From Symploca sp. SIO2E9 (GTDB lineage Bacteria; Cyanobacteriota; Cyanobacteriia; Cyanobacteriales; Coleofasciculaceae), in the NCBI GenBank assembly GCA_010692645.1, contig JAAHGS010000020.1, positions 45,231 to 109,230 on the forward strand: 64,000 nucleotides of DNA, given 5' to 3'. This document shows, piece by piece, positions 10,756 through 21,191 of the stretch. Position 1 is the first letter of the stretch. Every line of letters starts with the position of its first letter. Both the position numbers and the translations under genes were made by a program. The notes below the pieces were generated by a model. That model saw nothing but the letters and a program-made list of their open reading frames with translations, was not told where the DNA came from and did no database searches.

Positions 10756-13700
10756 AATTCAATCTCCGTTATCTCCCCTAACTCTACACTGATAGGAGTT
10801 TGCAGTTGTTGGATTGTATAGCGAGTATTCTCGATGTACTGGACGACTTCAGCTATAGTAGGTTTCTCAAACATAATGTTTACGGAGAGTTCTATATGAA
10901 GTTTTTTGTGTACCTGAGATATAACCTGTGTTGCCAGCAGAGAATCACCACCCAATTCAAAGAAGTTATCGTGGATTCCTACCTGTTCTATCCCAAGAAG
11001 ATTTTGCCAAATGTCAGCAAGCTTGTGTTCAATATCATTCTTGGGATTGACATAAGTATTGTGCAAATCTGGTCTGGGATGAAGTGAGAATTTTTGCTTA
11101 GCAGCTCTGTCTCCTATAGACTTAGGGTTAATCCATTTTTTGAGCCTCAATTGCAGTTCTCCAGTCGAGACCACTGTCTGATGAGAGAATTGCCCCTTGG
11201 ATAAAATACTTTGAAACGCCTTGACTCCTTCTTCTGGTGTGATCGCAAATTCAGCCAAACTAGTCTGCTTAAATCCACTTTGTTTCTGTTGTTCCTCAAC
11301 TTGCCATCCATCCCAATTTACACTCAACCAGGGTATAGCATTGCTCTGATTATGTTGGTAAATTAAAGCATCCATAAAGAGATTTGCTGCCCCATAAGCC
11401 GCATATCCCAATCCTCCCAAAATTGATGACAAAGAAGACATTAATACACAAAAATCTAGTTTTTGATTCTGTAAGAGTTTTTCTAATACTAAAAGTCCAT
11501 AGACTTTGGGTTGAAATTGCTGTTCACACTCAATTTTATTTATCTGTGCAATAGTGCCAAATGACTTTTCTCCAAGAACTCCAGCAGCATGAATTACACC
11601 ATGGAGCGAACCAAACTGCTGTTGAACCTGAGCGATCGCATCAGTCATTTGTGCTAGGTTAGCCACATCAGCACTAATCACCAAAACCTCTGCACCCAAC
11701 TCTTCAAGTTCTTTTACTTTGAGAATTTTGCTGCTGGTGCTATCAGTCTCATCGTGAGTTTCCAACCAGCTATCCCACTCAAGTCTTGCAGGAAAAGTTG
11801 AACGACCTGTCAAAATCAGTTTGGCGCGTACTGTTTTTGCCAAATGTTTCGCCAGTACTAGCCCAATACCTCCGAGTCCCCCTGTAATCAGATAGACACC
11901 TTCTTCTCTTAATTTTGGTGTCTCTTCGAGAGATGACTCCAGTCGCACTGCCTCAAAGCTTTGTCGCCAACGATTATGACCTCGGTAGGCAATCAACTGC
12001 TCAGAGATAGGATCTCTCAGTTCTGTTAATAGTTGCTCTGTGAGTTTCTCCTGTTGCCAACTTCCGGCTTCCGGAAGAACCACATCAATGCTGCAACAGC
12101 TAATGTTTGGGTATTCTTGGGGAATTACTTTGACTGGTCCAAGTATAGTTGCCTTCTCTGGAGAAAGCACTTCTTCTCCTGTCACTGACTGCATATTATT
12201 AGAGACAACCGTAATTGGCAACTGCTCACTCAGATTCTGTTTCCCTAGTGCTTGGGCTAGAAATAGAAGGCTGTAGAAGCCTGTTTCTTGAGCTTTTTCA
12301 ACTCCTGCCAGTCCTGATTGAGTCTCACTAACAGATGTGACATTCCACAAATGAACAATTGTTTCTGGCAGCTTCTGTTGTGATCGAAGTTCGGTAAGTA
12401 AGCTATCGTAGTCATTACTTTGTTGAGGATTGAGAGTATATAGACTCTCACTAACTTGGGTGAACTGTGTCCCCACTTTGACGCTAATCACTTCTTGGTT
12501 GTCTCTTCGGAGTCCCTCGAGTAATTGGCTACCCAAACCACACTCATCGATAAACACTAGAGTGCAAGACTTTGGTGAACTTAATTGTTCCTGTTTTATT
12601 GGTATTGGGGGTACTGATTGTTTCCAACAAGGCATGTAGAACCAATCAGCGATATCCGGATTTTTCCCCAGTGAAACTGGAGTGGCACGGTTATTCTCTC
12701 CCGGTTGAGACGCCTCAATCCAGTAACGCTGGCGCTCAAAGGGATAAGTTGGTAAGGGCAAACGATGACGCTGCTCATGGCTATAAAACCCTGACCAATC
12801 TATCTCAACTCCCGCCAGCCACAGCTGACCTAATGCCTTCAACAAAAACTCTACATCTGAACCAGCTTCTTGGGGATGTTTGACTGAAGAGAGGGCGATT
12901 TGCTCAGGCTTTTTCTCTGGATGTCTCTTTGTTAATGTGGTTAAGGTTCGACCAGGTCCTATCTCTAGCAGAATCTGAGCCGGTTGTTTCAATAACTCTT
13001 GCAAGCTTTCAGCTAAGCGCACCGTTTGCCTTAAATGAGTTGCCCAATAGGAAGGAGCTGTTGCCTGCTGTGGGGTAATCCAAGTGCCAGTGACATTGGA
13101 GATGTAGGGGATTTGTGGAGGCTTGAGCCTCACTTGTCTGACCCTTTGAGTGAACGGCTCTAAAATCGGCTCCATCATTGGAGAATGGAAGGCGTGGGAG
13201 GTATGTAAGCGACGGCATTCTACTCCTTGGGAAGCTAACTGGTTTTGTAATGCTTCTACTGCTTCTTTTTCCCCCGAAACTACGCAGGAAAAGGAACCGT
13301 TAATCGCTGCTAGAGACAGCGTTTGACCCAAAAATTGTTGCACTTCTGCTTCAGGAAGAGGCACCGCCAGCATACTCCCTGAGGGCAATTGCTGCATCAG
13401 TTGACCCCTTGCCGTTACCAGGGCTAAAGCATCTTCTAAGGAAAACACTCCTGCGATTGTAGCAGCTACGTATTCACCGATGCTGTGACCAATCATTGCT
13501 GTCGGAGATACTCCCCATTCGAGCCATAATTGGGCGAGGGCATACTCAATGACAAACAGCGCTGGTTGAGTAATTGCTGTCTGTTGCAGTTGCTCGGATG
13601 CTTCTTCCAGTTGCTCTGGGTTGGGATAGATGACTTGGCGCAGGTCAAGCCCTAGATCTGGTTTGAGTATCTCTGAGCAGAGATCTACCTGCTGACGAAA

Positions 13701-15389
13701 TGTGGTCTCAACCTCGTAGAGTTCCAGCGTCATATTCACGTACTGCGCCCCCTGACCAGAGAACATAAAGACAACAGGTCGTTCTCCGGGCTCTTGAAAC
13801 TTAGTCAAAACTTGTTTTGGCTCGAGGCTACTGAGTGCGTTCTTTGCCTGCTCAAGATCTTGGCAAACTAGCATTCTTCGATTGTTGAGAGCTCTACGAC
13901 CAAGGCTGAGGGTATAAGCCACATCTGCTAGCTTAAGCCCACTATGCAAGTGTTGAGCTAAATTGGAGGTTGCCTTCTCTAGAGCCGAACTGGTTTTGGC
14001 TGACAGTAGCAGTAACTGCCAGGGACGAGATTTTCCCGAGGGCTCAGCTTTCGGGGCCTCTTCGAGTACCACATGAGCATTAGTTCCGCCAATACCAAAA
14101 GAACTCACCCCTGCACGTCTAGGAGTGCCGTTAGTTTCCCATGGAGAGAGCTTAGTATTAACGTAAAAGGGACTGTTAGCGAAATCTATCTCAGGATTGG
14201 GGTTCTTAAAGTGCAGGCTCGGCGGTATCTGTTTATTTTTCAACGCCAGAACAGTTTTGATTAAGCCTGCTACACCAGCAGCAGCATCCAGATGTCCCAC
14301 ATTGGTCTTTACTGAACCGATGGCACAGAAGCCCTTCTTCTTGGTACTGGTAGAATAAGCTTGTCTCAGGGCTGCAATTTCAATGGGGTCTCCTAGAGGA
14401 GTTCCTGTGCCATGAGCTTCTATATAAGTGATGGTCTCAGGATCTATTCCAGCTAGGGCTTGAGCTTCCAAAATCACTGCGGTTTGACCATCTACACTCG
14501 GAGCAGTATAGCCCACTTTCAAAGAACCGTCGTTATTGATGGCTGAACCTTTAATTACTGCGTGAATGCAGTCGCCATCTGCTAGGGCATCCTCTAATCT
14601 TTTGAGCACTACAATGCCAACCCCGCTGCCACCAATTGTCCCTTGGGCTTGGGCGTCAAAGGCTCGGCAATGCCCATCAGGAGACAGAATCATGCCTTCC
14701 TGATACAAATATCCTGCCTTTTGCGGTAGGTGAATTGATACTCCTCCTGCCAAAACTATATCACACTGGTAATTTAGCAAGCTTTGGCAGCCCATTTGGA
14801 CAGCTACCAAAGAGGCGGAACAGGCAGTATTAACGTTGACACTTGGTCCAGTTAAGTTTAATTGGAAGGAAACTCTTGTAGCTACAAAGTCTTTATCATT
14901 GCCAATCAACAACTGATAAATATCTGCAAAATCTGAATTTTCAGGATTGAAGCTCAGATTTTGCAACAAGTAGCTATTGAGACCAGCACTAGCATAAACA
15001 CCAATTCTACCTTTGTACGCTTGAGAGTCGTAACCGGCATTTTCCAGAGCCTCCCAGGCATACTCTAGGAACAGCCGATGTTGAGGGTCAGTAACTTCAG
15101 CTTCATAAGGCGTAAAGTTAAAAAATGAGGCATCAAATAGATCAATGTCTGTCAAAACACTAGCTGCTTTGACATAGTTAGGGTTACTCAGTTTGGCTGA
15201 GTCTATGCCTGTAGCTAATAAATCCTCATCGGTGAAGAAGGAAATAGACTCTACACCATCGCGCAAGTTTTGCCAAAACTCATCAACATTTTTTGCTCCC
15301 GGAAAGCGAGCTGCCATGCCGATTATGGCTATATATTCTAAAGCATCTTCTCTTTCCCACTTATCCATTTCTCTTTCCCACTTATCCAT
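10752..15389 (-). CDS. Type I PKS module KS-AT-KR-ACP
   Basis: This modular polyketide synthase has 1545 residues. A short coiled docking segment (1-15) precedes the ketosynthase (Cys190 in NTACSASL, then EAHGTGT and NVGHLDAAAG). The acyltransferase follows (GHSIGE, with a later HAFH motif of the malonyl type). A ketoreductase (LITGGLGGIG, catalytic YAAYGAAN) precedes the carrier domain (Ser1483 in LGGDS). No dehydratase, enoylreductase or methyltransferase domain is seen, so it should add a beta-hydroxy C2 unit. The C-terminus ends TEIEL, matching the TubC docking domain of the next NRPS. The first 14 residues are a perfect duplication of MDKWERE, so translation could begin at 15389 or at 15368. 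The start overlaps the end of the upstream NRPS by eight bases. Confidence 0.93.
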   Translation of the reverse strand: MDKWEREMDKWEREDALEYIAIIGMAARFPGAKNVDEFWQNLRDGVESISFFTDEDLLATGIDSAKLSNPNYVKAASVLTDIDLFDASFFNFTPYEAEVTDPQHRLFLEYAWEALENAGYDSQAYKGRIGVYASAGLNSYLLQNLSFNPENSDFADIYQLLIGNDKDFVATRVSFQLNLTGPSVNVNTACSASLVAVQMGCQSLLNYQCDIVLAGGVSIHLPQKAGYLYQEGMILSPDGHCRAFDAQAQGTIGGSGVGIVVLKRLEDALADGDCIHAVIKGSAINNDGSLKVGYTAPSVDGQTAVILEAQALAGIDPETITYIEAHGTGTPLGDPIEIAALRQAYSTSTKKKGFCAIGSVKTNVGHLDAAAGVAGLIKTVLALKNKQIPPSLHFKNPNPEIDFANSPFYVNTKLSPWETNGTPRRAGVSSFGIGGTNAHVVLEEAPKAEPSGKSRPWQLLLLSAKTSSALEKATSNLAQHLHSGLKLADVAYTLSLGRRALNNRRMLVCQDLEQAKNALSSLEPKQVLTKFQEPGERPVVFMFSGQGAQYVNMTLELYEVETTFRQQVDLCSEILKPDLGLDLRQVIYPNPEQLEEASEQLQQTAITQPALFVIEYALAQLWLEWGVSPTAMIGHSIGEYVAATIAGVFSLEDALALVTARGQLMQQLPSGSMLAVPLPEAEVQQFLGQTLSLAAINGSFSCVVSGEKEAVEALQNQLASQGVECRRLHTSHAFHSPMMEPILEPFTQRVRQVRLKPPQIPYISNVTGTWITPQQATAPSYWATHLRQTVRLAESLQELLKQPAQILLEIGPGRTLTTLTKRHPEKKPEQIALSSVKHPQEAGSDVEFLLKALGQLWLAGVEIDWSGFYSHEQRHRLPLPTYPFERQRYWIEASQPGENNRATPVSLGKNPDIADWFYMPCWKQSVPPIPIKQEQLSSPKSCTLVFIDECGLGSQLLEGLRRDNQEVISVKVGTQFTQVSESLYTLNPQQSNDYDSLLTELRSQQKLPETIVHLWNVTSVSETQSGLAGVEKAQETGFYSLLFLAQALGKQNLSEQLPITVVSNNMQSVTGEEVLSPEKATILGPVKVIPQEYPNISCCSIDVVLPEAGSWQQEKLTEQLLTELRDPISEQLIAYRGHNRWRQSFEAVRLESSLEETPKLREEGVYLITGGLGGIGLVLAKHLAKTVRAKLILTGRSTFPARLEWDSWLETHDETDSTSSKILKVKELEELGAEVLVISADVANLAQMTDAIAQVQQQFGSLHGVIHAAGVLGEKSFGTIAQINKIECEQQFQPKVYGLLVLEKLLQNQKLDFCVLMSSLSSILGGLGYAAYGAANLFMDALIYQHNQSNAIPWLSVNWDGWQVEEQQKQSGFKQTSLAEFAITPEEGVKAFQSILSKGQFSHQTVVSTGELQLRLKKWINPKSIGDRAAKQKFSLHPRPDLHNTYVNPKNDIEHKLADIWQNLLGIEQVGIHDNFFELGGDSLLATQVISQVHKKLHIELSVNIMFEKPTIAEVVQYIENTRYTIQQLQTPISVELGEITEIEL
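15348..15389 (-). repeat. 21-bp perfect tandem duplication at PKS start
   Basis: Positions 15348-15368 and 15369-15389 are identical 21-base copies. Each copy carries an ATG and codes for MDKWERE at the N-terminus of the PKS docking segment. The second ATG lies inside the 3' end of the upstream NRPS gene and the first lies outside it. The duplication therefore lengthens the N-terminal docking helix by exactly seven residues and supplies two possible starts. Confidence 0.9.
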
Positions 15390-18300
15390 TTGCTTTTTTC
15401 CTTTGTTGTCTGAGTAGTTGTTTTTGCTTTTTTATGGCTTCCTTTTGCCTACTTGCACGGTCATGTATACGTCTAGAAGATGATTCTTCAGCTGTTTTTA
15501 AATTAGTTTTGTTGCTTAAGAATTGTGCCAGTTGTTTTATAGTTGGATATTTGAAAAAATTAATTATTGATAGTTCTTTACCAAAAATTTCACTTAATTT
15601 TGCTTGAACCTTAACAAGAAGCAACGAATGTCCCCCCATAGTAAAAAAATTATCATTAATACCCACTTTCTTTAGTTGAAGCATCTCTTGCCAAACAGTA
15701 GCAATGATTCTTTCTGCTTCAGTTTGGGGCATTACATAAGTTTCTTCCAACTGTGGGCGACCTTCTGGTGCAGGTAGAGCACGACGGTCTACTTTACCGT
15801 TTGCTGTCAATGGTAACGACTCCAGCACGACAAGTACCGACGGCATCATATAGTTAGCAAGCTTCTTCTTCAAAAAATTTTGTAGTTGATTGATAGTGGG
15901 AACTTGTTTTTGCTTATAAACCAGATATGCAACTATCCGCTTATCACCAGGATTGTCTTCCCGCACAATAACCACCACCTCACTTGTAGCAGGATGTTGC
16001 AACAAAGCCGCTTCAACTTCTTCTAGTTCAATGCGGAAGCCGCGCAACTTTACCTGATGATCAAGGCGCTCAATGTACTCAATCGAGCCATCTGGTAGGT
16101 AGCGAGCCAAATCACCACTTTTATAGAGCCTTTCTCCAGAAGCATTAATTATGAATTTTTCAGCAGTCAATTCGGGGCGATTTAAATACCCTCGTGCCAG
16201 TCCAGCACCACCAACGTGTAACTCACCAGATATGCCCACTGGTACTGGTTGACTAAAAGAATCTAGTAGATAAATCCGTGTGTTGGCAATTGGTCTTCCA
16301 ATTGGTACTATCGCTCTAGATAGTTGGGTCGCTTCTACCTTGTAGGCAGTTGACCAAATTGTGGTTTCCGTTGGACCATACAAGTTATATAGAGCAGCAC
16401 CTTTGTTTAGTAACTCCTCTGCTAAATCTCGGGGTAAAGCTTCGCCACCACAGAGTATTTTTAAGTTTTGATTGCCTTGCCAAGCAGCTGCCAGCAGCAT
16501 GCGCCAAGTGGCTGGGGTGGCTTGCATCACGGTGGCACCAGAAGCATTGAGTTGTTTAGCGAGCAGCTTAGCATCAGTAGCTACTTCGCGGCTAGCCAAT
16601 TCTAGGCGCGCACCAGTAATCAGGGGTAAGTATAATTCTAGAGCAGCAATATCGAAAGATATAGAAGTAACAGCCAGGAGTGTATCAGATGCGGTTAATC
16701 CTGGATCGGTCGCCATTGATTTGAGGAAGTTTACGACAGCGTGGTGAGGAATTTGTACACCTTTGGGTTTTCCTGTAGAACCCGAAGTGTAGATCACATA
16801 AGCTAAATTATCTGAACATACCCCAACCTCAAAATTCTCTTGAAAGTGTTGCTCAATCACCCCCCAATCTGTATCTAAACAGACTACCTGTGCTTGTATT
16901 TGTGGCAAAGATTCGAGCAAAGGCTGTTGAGTCAACAACGCCTTAACACCCGAATCCGTCAACATATAATTCAATCTTTCTTGGGGATAATTAGGGTCAA
17001 GGGGTACATAAGCACCACCAACCTTTAGTATCCCCAACAGTCCCACTACCATTTCTAGGGAACGTTCTACGCAGATGCCCACTAGTACCTCTGGTTTAAC
17101 GCCCAAGCTTTGCAGGTAATATGCTAATTGATTTGCTCTTTGATTTAATTGATGGTAGGTCAACTGCTGATTTTCAAATACTACCGCTACAACATCTGGT
17201 GTTTTCTCTACTTGAGCTTCAAACAGCTGATGAATACATTTGTCAATGGGATACTTCTTTGCCGTATCATTCCACTCAGTCAACAATTGATGAAATTCTG
17301 ATTGACTCAGAAGGGGCAATTGGGAAACTCGCTGCTGTGGATTAACTGCTATCGCTTCGAGCAAAGTTTCCAAGTGCCCAATCATCCGGCTAATTCTGGC
17401 AGCATCAAACAAATCGGTGTTGTATTCCCAGAAACACTCTAGCCCCAACTCAGTCTCTGTAACGTTCAAGGACAAATCAAACAAAGCTCTGGTGTGTTCA
17501 ACCTCCAAAGGAGTTATGGTCAGCCCAGGCAGTTCAAATTTCACCTTCGGAGTATTTTGTAAGGTAAAAGAAACCTGAAACAGTGGATTGTAGTTGACAT
17601 TCCGTTCTAGTTGTAGTTTCTCCACCAGTGTTTCAAAGGGCAAATCCTGGTTAGCGTAGGCTCCGATAGCCACCTTTCGCACCCGAGCTAAGAGTTCCTC
17701 AAAGGTAGGGTTACCTGAAACATCGGTGCGTAGTGCTAGGGTGTTGAGAAAAAAACCAATCAGTCCTCCAATTTCAGCTCGATTGCGGTTAGCAATAGGT
17801 GAACCGACGATGAGATCTTCTTGCCCAGTGTAGCGGTAGAGCAAGATTTGAAAGGCACTCAGCAGGGTCATGAACAAGCTTGCCTCTGCTTTCTGAGCAA
17901 TAGCCTTAAGCGCCTCAGTCAAACTCTTGGGCAATAGGAATGATTGTTTTGCCCCCCGGTAAGTCTGAACTGTTGGTCGTGGTCGATCTGTAGGCAGTTG
18001 CAGCAGTGATGGAGCATTGTTTAATTGCTGCTTCCAGTAAGACAGTTGGGACTCTAGTTTTGCTCCCTGTAACTCTTGCCGCTGCCAGATAGCAAAGTCA
18101 GCATATTGGATGGGCATATCAGGCAGTGATGTAGGTTTGCCGGTAGAGAAGGCTTGGTAAAGTGCTGACAATTCACGAATGAGTATGCCTATTGACCAGC
18201 CATCAGCGACAATGTGGTGTCCAATGAATAGCAACACATGTTTCTGTTCACTAAGCTTTAGCAGTGTCCAGCGCAATAGAGGACCTTGAACCAAGTTGAA

Positions 18301-18756
18301 GGGGCGTTGGATATGCTCAGTTGCTAGCCGTTGGACTTCAGTTTTTTGCTCAACTTCTGGCAGTTGGCACAAATCCAACACTAGCAGTGTCAAGGTCAGG
18401 CTTGGGGCGATGATTTGAACTGGTTCCCCATCCAGCATCTTGAAAGTAGTGCGCAGAACTTCATGGCGTTGCACAATCTGGTTGAGACTTTGCTCTAGTG
18501 CTCCTACGTCGAGGGAACCTGTAAGCTGTATAGCTAAATGTTCATTGTAAAAAGGATTGTCTGGTTCCAACTGCTGGAGAAACCACAGCCGCTGCTGGGC
18601 AAAGGACAGAGGTACAGGAACCGTACTGGAACGTCGAGAAATAATATTTGATCTAGAATCTGACTCAACCTCACCCCGCAAGTACTTTTCTAGGAGCGCT
18701 CGTTTAGCTGGTGAAAGTTCAGATTTAAGTTGGATAACTTCTTTTTCTAATGACAT
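15382..18756 (-). CDS. NRPS module C-A(Gly)-PCP
   Basis: This is a single-module synthetase of 1124 residues. Unlike the other minus-strand NRPSs it lacks a TubC docking domain and begins with a short charged helix (MSLEKEVIQLKSELSPAKRA). A condensation domain (HHIVADG) is followed by an adenylation domain (YTSGSTGKPKG) and a carrier domain (Ser1044 in MGGHS). The specificity residues D-I-L-Q-L-G-L-I-W predict glycine. The C-terminal 35 residues are strongly basic (ending KQLLRQQRKKANG) and probably form a helical docking element for the next PKS, whose N-terminus is also helical and charged. It follows the methoxymalonyl cassette and probably receives the chain from the PKS at 23327-27961. 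It overlaps the next gene by eight bases. Confidence 0.93.
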   Translation of the reverse strand: MSLEKEVIQLKSELSPAKRALLEKYLRGEVESDSRSNIISRRSSTVPVPLSFAQQRLWFLQQLEPDNPFYNEHLAIQLTGSLDVGALEQSLNQIVQRHEVLRTTFKMLDGEPVQIIAPSLTLTLLVLDLCQLPEVEQKTEVQRLATEHIQRPFNLVQGPLLRWTLLKLSEQKHVLLFIGHHIVADGWSIGILIRELSALYQAFSTGKPTSLPDMPIQYADFAIWQRQELQGAKLESQLSYWKQQLNNAPSLLQLPTDRPRPTVQTYRGAKQSFLLPKSLTEALKAIAQKAEASLFMTLLSAFQILLYRYTGQEDLIVGSPIANRNRAEIGGLIGFFLNTLALRTDVSGNPTFEELLARVRKVAIGAYANQDLPFETLVEKLQLERNVNYNPLFQVSFTLQNTPKVKFELPGLTITPLEVEHTRALFDLSLNVTETELGLECFWEYNTDLFDAARISRMIGHLETLLEAIAVNPQQRVSQLPLLSQSEFHQLLTEWNDTAKKYPIDKCIHQLFEAQVEKTPDVVAVVFENQQLTYHQLNQRANQLAYYLQSLGVKPEVLVGICVERSLEMVVGLLGILKVGGAYVPLDPNYPQERLNYMLTDSGVKALLTQQPLLESLPQIQAQVVCLDTDWGVIEQHFQENFEVGVCSDNLAYVIYTSGSTGKPKGVQIPHHAVVNFLKSMATDPGLTASDTLLAVTSISFDIAALELYLPLITGARLELASREVATDAKLLAKQLNASGATVMQATPATWRMLLAAAWQGNQNLKILCGGEALPRDLAEELLNKGAALYNLYGPTETTIWSTAYKVEATQLSRAIVPIGRPIANTRIYLLDSFSQPVPVGISGELHVGGAGLARGYLNRPELTAEKFIINASGERLYKSGDLARYLPDGSIEYIERLDHQVKLRGFRIELEEVEAALLQHPATSEVVVIVREDNPGDKRIVAYLVYKQKQVPTINQLQNFLKKKLANYMMPSVLVVLESLPLTANGKVDRRALPAPEGRPQLEETYVMPQTEAERIIATVWQEMLQLKKVGINDNFFTMGGHSLLLVKVQAKLSEIFGKELSIINFFKYPTIKQLAQFLSNKTNLKTAEESSSRRIHDRASRQKEAIKKQKQLLRQQRKKANG

Positions 18757-18800
18757 TTTTTTTAATTACACTAATGAATTTAATAAATAATAATCGCTGC

Positions 18801-19871
18801 CTAATCAATAACCTCTACTTTCATATACTCAGGCCAAGGTTGAATTCGCGTTAGGTCATTTTCCATAACTACCAATTCACCACTACTTTCGATTTCTTTG
18901 AAACCGGAAAACTTATAAGAGATATACATCATCCGATTGCGATTATTGGAAACGAACTCCGCACACAAACGAACGCTATTTTCCTTAGCTAGCTTGATAA
19001 TGTAGTTAAGCATTACTGTGCCAACACCTCTGGACATGACGCGACAAGACATCAACAATAACTTTATTGTCCACAGGCTTTCCTGAAATTCCACGAGAGC
19101 TAAACCAATTTTACCATAAGTTCCATACTTATCTTCCAAACTGGAAATTATAAGTTTGTGCTGATCTGATTGTCGAAATTGATTAAGTTCTTCATAGGAA
19201 TAGGTATAGCCAGTTGTGTTTAGTTGGTTCGTTCGTACCGTTAATTCTTCAGCTCGCTGCAAATCCTCTTCTTGGGCAGAAGAAATCTTGAAGTGCATGT
19301 TGAGTGTAGCCAAAAACTCTTCTTGAGGACCGACGAATTCTGACTCTGCCTGGTTGCGTTCGATGTCACTGATGTACATCAACCTTCTTTTCTTTGAATC
19401 CTCTGTAATAAAACGAGGATTCATTTGCGACATCTCTAGCAATTGTTCTAGGTTAGCGGCATTAATACATAGAACTTCAGGTTGTGAAAAACTTACTTCT
19501 TCTAGTTCAAAGGGTTGGTCATCAATAAAAGCTATTGTATCAGTGCCGATGTTGATTAACTTAGCGATTTCTTTAATAGAGGAAGCTTTGGAGTTCCAAT
19601 TGATTTGTGGATACAGAAAATATTCATGCAATCCCAGCTCTTCTAATTTCGCCATGGCTCTGACGTACTCATTTTTGCTGGCAATGGATTGTAAAATACC
19701 TCGACTATCCAAGGTTTTAATTATACCCACCACCTTGTTTCTTAAAGAAACTTTGCTATCTTCCAACAACACACCATCCCAAAGGGTGTTATCTAAATCC
19801 CAAACTACACATTTAATAGTTTTTTGATTATCTTGCTTATTTTCTGTTCTCTCAGAGTTTAGACTAACCAT
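18801..19871 (-). CDS. fkbH: FkbH-like glyceryl-ACP-forming HAD enzyme
   Basis: The protein has 356 residues and combines a HAD-superfamily phosphatase domain (VWDLDNTLWDG at about 25-35, then FIDDQPFE) with a GNAT-like C-terminal half. This is the usual make-up of FkbH/OzmB-type enzymes. They take 1,3-bisphosphoglycerate, remove a phosphate and load the glyceryl unit onto a dedicated ACP, the first step towards hydroxymalonyl- and methoxymalonyl-ACP. The rest of the pathway (dehydrogenases, carrier, methyltransferase) lies immediately upstream on the same strand, and the preceding gene ends only three bases before this start. Length and motifs are normal for the family. Confidence 0.9.
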   Translation of the reverse strand: MVSLNSERTENKQDNQKTIKCVVWDLDNTLWDGVLLEDSKVSLRNKVVGIIKTLDSRGILQSIASKNEYVRAMAKLEELGLHEYFLYPQINWNSKASSIKEIAKLINIGTDTIAFIDDQPFELEEVSFSQPEVLCINAANLEQLLEMSQMNPRFITEDSKKRRLMYISDIERNQAESEFVGPQEEFLATLNMHFKISSAQEEDLQRAEELTVRTNQLNTTGYTYSYEELNQFRQSDQHKLIISSLEDKYGTYGKIGLALVEFQESLWTIKLLLMSCRVMSRGVGTVMLNYIIKLAKENSVRLCAEFVSNNRNRMMYISYKFSGFKEIESSGELVVMENDLTRIQPWPEYMKVEVID

Positions 19872-19874
19872 TTT

Positions 19875-21059
19875 TTAAGTCCTTGCCACTAATTCTTGAG
19901 ACTTGACAGCGCGATTAGCTGGGAACATATACTGTTGGTAACCATACTCAGCGATGGTAATTTGTTGAATCTGAGTACTGCCTTCAATGATTTCCATAAT
20001 TTTGGCGTCTCGCCAATACCTTTGAACAGGATATTCACTACTACAACCATTTGCACCATGAACTTGTACAGCATCATTTGCTACTTTAGTGGCAATTGTG
20101 GAGGCAAAATATTTGGCGATCGAAGTCTCCATAATCGATTTTGGATCGCCAATATCTTTAAGGTAGCCTGCTTGATAACAGAGTAATCTCGCTGCTTTCA
20201 CATTAGCGATCATTTCAGTGATCATTTGTCGAATTAATTGGTGTTCTTTGAGGTAGACACCAAACTGTTGGCGTTGATTTGTATACTGAAGGCTTGCTTC
20301 AAGACTAGCTTGGGCAATACCTACACAGCCCCAAGCGACGCTATACCTTCCGTAATCTAGGGCGGAAGAAGCCACATGGGAGAAACCAAAACCCTGCCTG
20401 CAGACAAGATTCTCCAGTGGAATTCGACACTCATTCAAGTGCAGTTCTGCTAACATCGAAGCTTTGACACCCAACATGCCAAAAATTGGCTTGACTGAAA
20501 GTCCAGGGCTATTTTTTTCAACTAAAAAAGCTGAAGGTTTATTGTCATGCTGGGCAAAGACTAAAAAGACATCGGCAATTTGACCATAAGTGATCCATTT
20601 CTTTTGCCCATTTAAGATGTAAGAGTCTCCAGAAACTGTTGCTGTAGTCTCGATACTTTTAGCATCACTACCTATATTAGGTTCACTCAAAGCAAAAGCA
20701 GCAATTACTTCACCTGATGCCAATTTTGGAAGCCAATACTCTTTTTGAAATTTACTGCCCCACTTAAGCAGAGCCTGGGCAACCATATTGTGAACTGTTA
20801 ATAAACTCCGCAGTGAAGAACATCCTCGTCCGATTTCTTCATTCAGGAGACCATAGGTAATCATATCCATACCGGTGCCACCTATATCTTTTGGTAAGAG
20901 GGCACCTAAGTATTTTTCTTGAGCTAGCTTTTCAATTAGCTTGATTGGAGTTTGTTCTTCTTGATCGTATTGGTCTGCATAAGGAATAATTTCTTGATCT
21001 ACGAAGGTTTTAAATGCAGCCTGACTATTCTTTTGCTGAGGGGTTAATTCTATCTGCAT
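19875..21059 (-). CDS. fkbI: Acyl-CoA dehydrogenase-like FkbI, methoxymalonyl-ACP pathway
   Basis: This is a flavin-dependent acyl-CoA dehydrogenase family protein of 394 residues, the usual length. It carries the family signatures ALSEPNIGSD (about 141-150), GQKKWITYGQ and, near the C-terminus, MEIIEGSTQIQQ. In methoxymalonyl-ACP clusters this enzyme works after the 3-hydroxyacyl dehydrogenase and oxidises the glycerate-derived unit on the carrier protein towards hydroxymalonyl-ACP. It sits between the methyltransferase and fkbH genes, and all five cassette members are present. An ordinary fatty-acid role is unlikely in this context. Confidence 0.88.
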   Translation of the reverse strand: MQIELTPQQKNSQAAFKTFVDQEIIPYADQYDQEEQTPIKLIEKLAQEKYLGALLPKDIGGTGMDMITYGLLNEEIGRGCSSLRSLLTVHNMVAQALLKWGSKFQKEYWLPKLASGEVIAAFALSEPNIGSDAKSIETTATVSGDSYILNGQKKWITYGQIADVFLVFAQHDNKPSAFLVEKNSPGLSVKPIFGMLGVKASMLAELHLNECRIPLENLVCRQGFGFSHVASSALDYGRYSVAWGCVGIAQASLEASLQYTNQRQQFGVYLKEHQLIRQMITEMIANVKAARLLCYQAGYLKDIGDPKSIMETSIAKYFASTIATKVANDAVQVHGANGCSSEYPVQRYWRDAKIMEIIEGSTQIQQITIAEYGYQQYMFPANRAVKSQELVART

Positions 21060-21191
21060 TGTCTCACTTGAGTACCAACGAATATTGCTACTTATTTTAA
21101 ATTTTGATTAATTGCTATTGGTAATAAGCTAAGCCTGTATAACAATTGTCAAGATGATTACAGGAGAGGAACGTTTATGATTGAAGTGTCA

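Noticed and set aside
12596..12883. Short open frames inside the PKS at 10752-15389 on both strands
   Set aside because: They lie within a continuous, clearly conserved PKS frame and have no own ribosome site or motif.
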